Shown piece by piece: positions 62,557 to 64,000 of a DNA stretch of 64,000 nucleotides (positions are counted from its first letter, which is position 1; every line of letters begins with the position of its first letter). The stretch spans positions 558,001 through 622,000 of the forward strand of contig CAWFMV010000007.1 in NCBI GenBank assembly GCA_963817015.1, written 5' to 3'. The notes under the pieces are model-generated. The model had not been told where the DNA came from. It saw only the letters and a list, made by a program, of their open reading frames with translations, and ran no database searches. The position numbers and the translations under genes are program-made. The stretch comes from VAZQ01 sp963817015 (GTDB taxonomy: Bacteria > Pseudomonadota > Alphaproteobacteria > Rhizobiales > Xanthobacteraceae).

Positions 62557-64000
62557 TCACGCCGCCGTTCGCTCGCTGGACTGTCCGAGCGGGAACACGC
62601 AGGTGACAGTGGTGCCGCGCCCGACCGCAGAGTCGAGCGTCACCGTGCCGCCGTGCAGCTCCACAAAGGAGCGCACCAGCGACAGGCCCAGGCCAGTGCC
62701 GCGATGACGCGAGCCAAGGGAGTGGGTCTCGAACCAATCGAATACCTTATCCTTCATATCGGGCGGGATGCCGGGCCCGTGGTCGGTAACCGAGAATACC
62801 ACGGCATCCTTGAGCCGCTGGGCCGCCAGCGTAACGGTCCCGTCCGCGGGCGAAAAGCCTATCGCGTTGGCCAGCAGATTGAACAGGGTCTGGCGGACCC
62901 GCCGCTCGTCCGCCACGAAGCTGCCGATATCGGGGGCGGCCCGGATCTTGAGCGCGATACCGTTCTGCCCCAGCCGGTCCTGCACCCCTTCGGCGGCCCC
63001 TTCCATGGTGGCGCGGATGTCGACCGCGCCCAGGTTGAGCTTCATGGCGCCGGCATCGATGGTGGCGAGATCGAGGATGTTGTTGATGATGGCGAGCAGG
63101 GCGTTGGTGGAGACCTGGATATAGCCGAGATATTCATGCTGCTTCTCGGTCAGCGGGCCGGTCACCGGATCGGCGAGGAAATGCGAGAAGCCGATGATGT
63201 TGGTGAGCGGCGAGCGCAGCTCGTAGGACACGTGGTGCACGAAGTCGACCTTGAGCTTGTCGGCTTCCTCCAGCGCTTCGTTGCGCTCGCGCAGCGCGCG
63301 CTCGACATTGACTGAGTCGGTGACGTCCTGGAACGTCACCAGCGTCGCGCCGTCCGGCAGCGGCACCGTGGCGCAGTCGGCAGCGCTGCCGTCGCGCCGT
63401 TCGATGCGGCCGCTGACCGGATCGCGATTGTCGATCGCCGTCACGGTGGTGCGCAGCGCCGACCAGATCGGGTTGTCGCCGGAGAGCGCATGGCACCAGG
63501 CGATCACCGCCTCGATATGCGGATGCTCGCGCAGCGCTCCGGGATCGAGCTTCCACATGCGCCCAAAGGCGGGATTGAACAGCCGCAGCCGCCCGTCGCT
63601 GCCGAACACTGCGACCGCCTCGATGAGATTGTCGAGCGTCTCGCCCTGCACCTTCAGCATCGCGTCGTAGCGCCGCTCGAGATCGAGCCGCTTGGTGTTG
63701 TCCTGGAACAGATAGATAATGCCACCTTCCGGATTGGGCGTGGTGACGACGCGCAGCGTGCGCCCATCCGGCAGATGCCAGGTGATCTCCTTGGGCTCGA
63801 GCGCCCGATAGGCCTCGTGCAGCTGCGCCTTCCAGAGCCGGAAATCCTGCTCTTCCGGCAGCTTGCGGGCCGCCCGCAACTGCTCGAGAACGGCCGAGTC
63901 GGTTGGCGTGTTGTCAAGAAAGGCGGCGTCGATGTCCCATAGCGACCGGTAGGCCGTGTTGTAGAAGGCGAGCTTCTGGTTGGAGCCGAAGATCGCGACC
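62557..64000 (-). CDS. divL: DivL-like pseudo-histidine kinase with Tyr in H-box (5' end off window)
   Basis: PAS-containing sensor-kinase homologue; start lies beyond 64000. At least two PAS domains (NLIEAVAVFGSDGRLRLFNP; RTLRVVTTPNPEGGIIYLFQ) precede the dimerisation helix VDFVHHVSYELRSPLTNIIG. The residue where the phospho-accepting His normally stands, before ELR, is Tyr (codon 63223-63225), the mark of Caulobacter DivL, an allosteric controller of CckA. The ATPase boxes are intact: NLLANAIGFSPADG, DHGPGIPPD, GTGLGLSLVRSFVELHGG. Located next to tsaE, consistent with alphaproteobacterial divL loci. Confidence 0.87.
   Translation of the reverse strand, partial: VAIFGSNQKLAFYNTAYRSLWDIDAAFLDNTPTDSAVLEQLRAARKLPEEQDFRLWKAQLHEAYRALEPKEITWHLPDGRTLRVVTTPNPEGGIIYLFQDNTKRLDLERRYDAMLKVQGETLDNLIEAVAVFGSDGRLRLFNPAFGRMWKLDPGALREHPHIEAVIAWCHALSGDNPIWSALRTTVTAIDNRDPVSGRIERRDGSAADCATVPLPDGATLVTFQDVTDSVNVERALRERNEALEEADKLKVDFVHHVSYELRSPLTNIIGFSHFLADPVTGPLTEKQHEYLGYIQVSTNALLAIINNILDLATIDAGAMKLNLGAVDIRATMEGAAEGVQDRLGQNGIALKIRAAPDIGSFVADERRVRQTLFNLLANAIGFSPADGTVTLAAQRLKDAVVFSVTDHGPGIPPDMKDKVFDWFETHSLGSRHRGTGLGLSLVRSFVELHGGTVTLDSAVGRGTTVTCVFPLGQSSERTAA

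Overview
The window looks like a chromosomal segment of a GC-rich alphaproteobacterium of the Hyphomicrobiales (Rhizobiales), nearest in style to Bradyrhizobium/Xanthobacteraceae relatives. This rests on gene order (pheST-rplT-rpmI-infC; rnd-lptCAB-rpoN-hpf-ptsN; aroA-cmk-rpsA-sppA-ihfB-lapA-trpF-trpB-trpA-accD-folC-trxA-addAB-murU-tsaE/amgK-divL), on alphaproteobacterial families (DUF1150, FYDLN-acid/TIGR02300, DivL) and on orphan Bug-type solute-binding proteins. The genus is inference.

Layout. 1-6.6 kb: PQQ/formaldehyde region: two periplasmic PQQ-associated proteins, glutathione-dependent formaldehyde dehydrogenase, Gfa, a secreted pentapeptide-repeat protein, a Tat-exported flavin oxidase and a cut-off PP-loop ATPase gene. 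6.6-12.4 kb: translation genes pheT, pheS, rplT, rpmI, infC on the minus strand, with a DUF559 nuclease-like gene between pheS and pheT. 12.6-20.5 kb: glycosyltransferase, hydrolase, Bug protein, SDR, QueG, GST, UppP and an NDUFA9-like protein. 20.7-24.7 kb: tRNA-Leu(CAG) followed by a roughly 4-kb insert ending in a 16/17 copy of the tRNA 3' end; it holds a glycosyltransferase, a coupled small membrane protein, an XRE regulator and a lipoprotein, but no integrase. 24.8-31.1 kb: rnd, LPS export (lptC-lptA-lptB), rpoN, a short hpf and ptsN. 31.2-35.3 kb: DUF1150/Hsp20, a PanE-like reductase, a mandelate racemase relative and a second Bug protein. 35.3-39.2 kb: gene-poor, with small proteins, an XRE regulator and tRNA-Ala(GGC). 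39.2-52.7 kb: aroA, cmk, rpsA, sppA, ihfB, the trp genes, accD, folC and trxA, with a second DUF559 gene before trpA. 52.7-64 kb: addA, a RelE/XRE toxin-antitoxin pair, addB, murU-like gene, tsaE-amgK fusion and divL running off the right edge.

At least twenty single-base frame breaks lie in otherwise intact, mostly essential genes (pheT, pheS, aroA, trpB, addA, addB, rnd, queG and others). They are best read as sequencing indels, so these loci are annotated as single genes. The most notable structures are two DUF559 genes, each bracketed by inverted copies of its own palindromic repeat inside a conserved operon; the tRNA-Leu insert; a toxin-antitoxin pair lodged between addA and addB with its operator overlapping the promoter; and a mandelate-racemase relative with arginine in place of one catalytic lysine.
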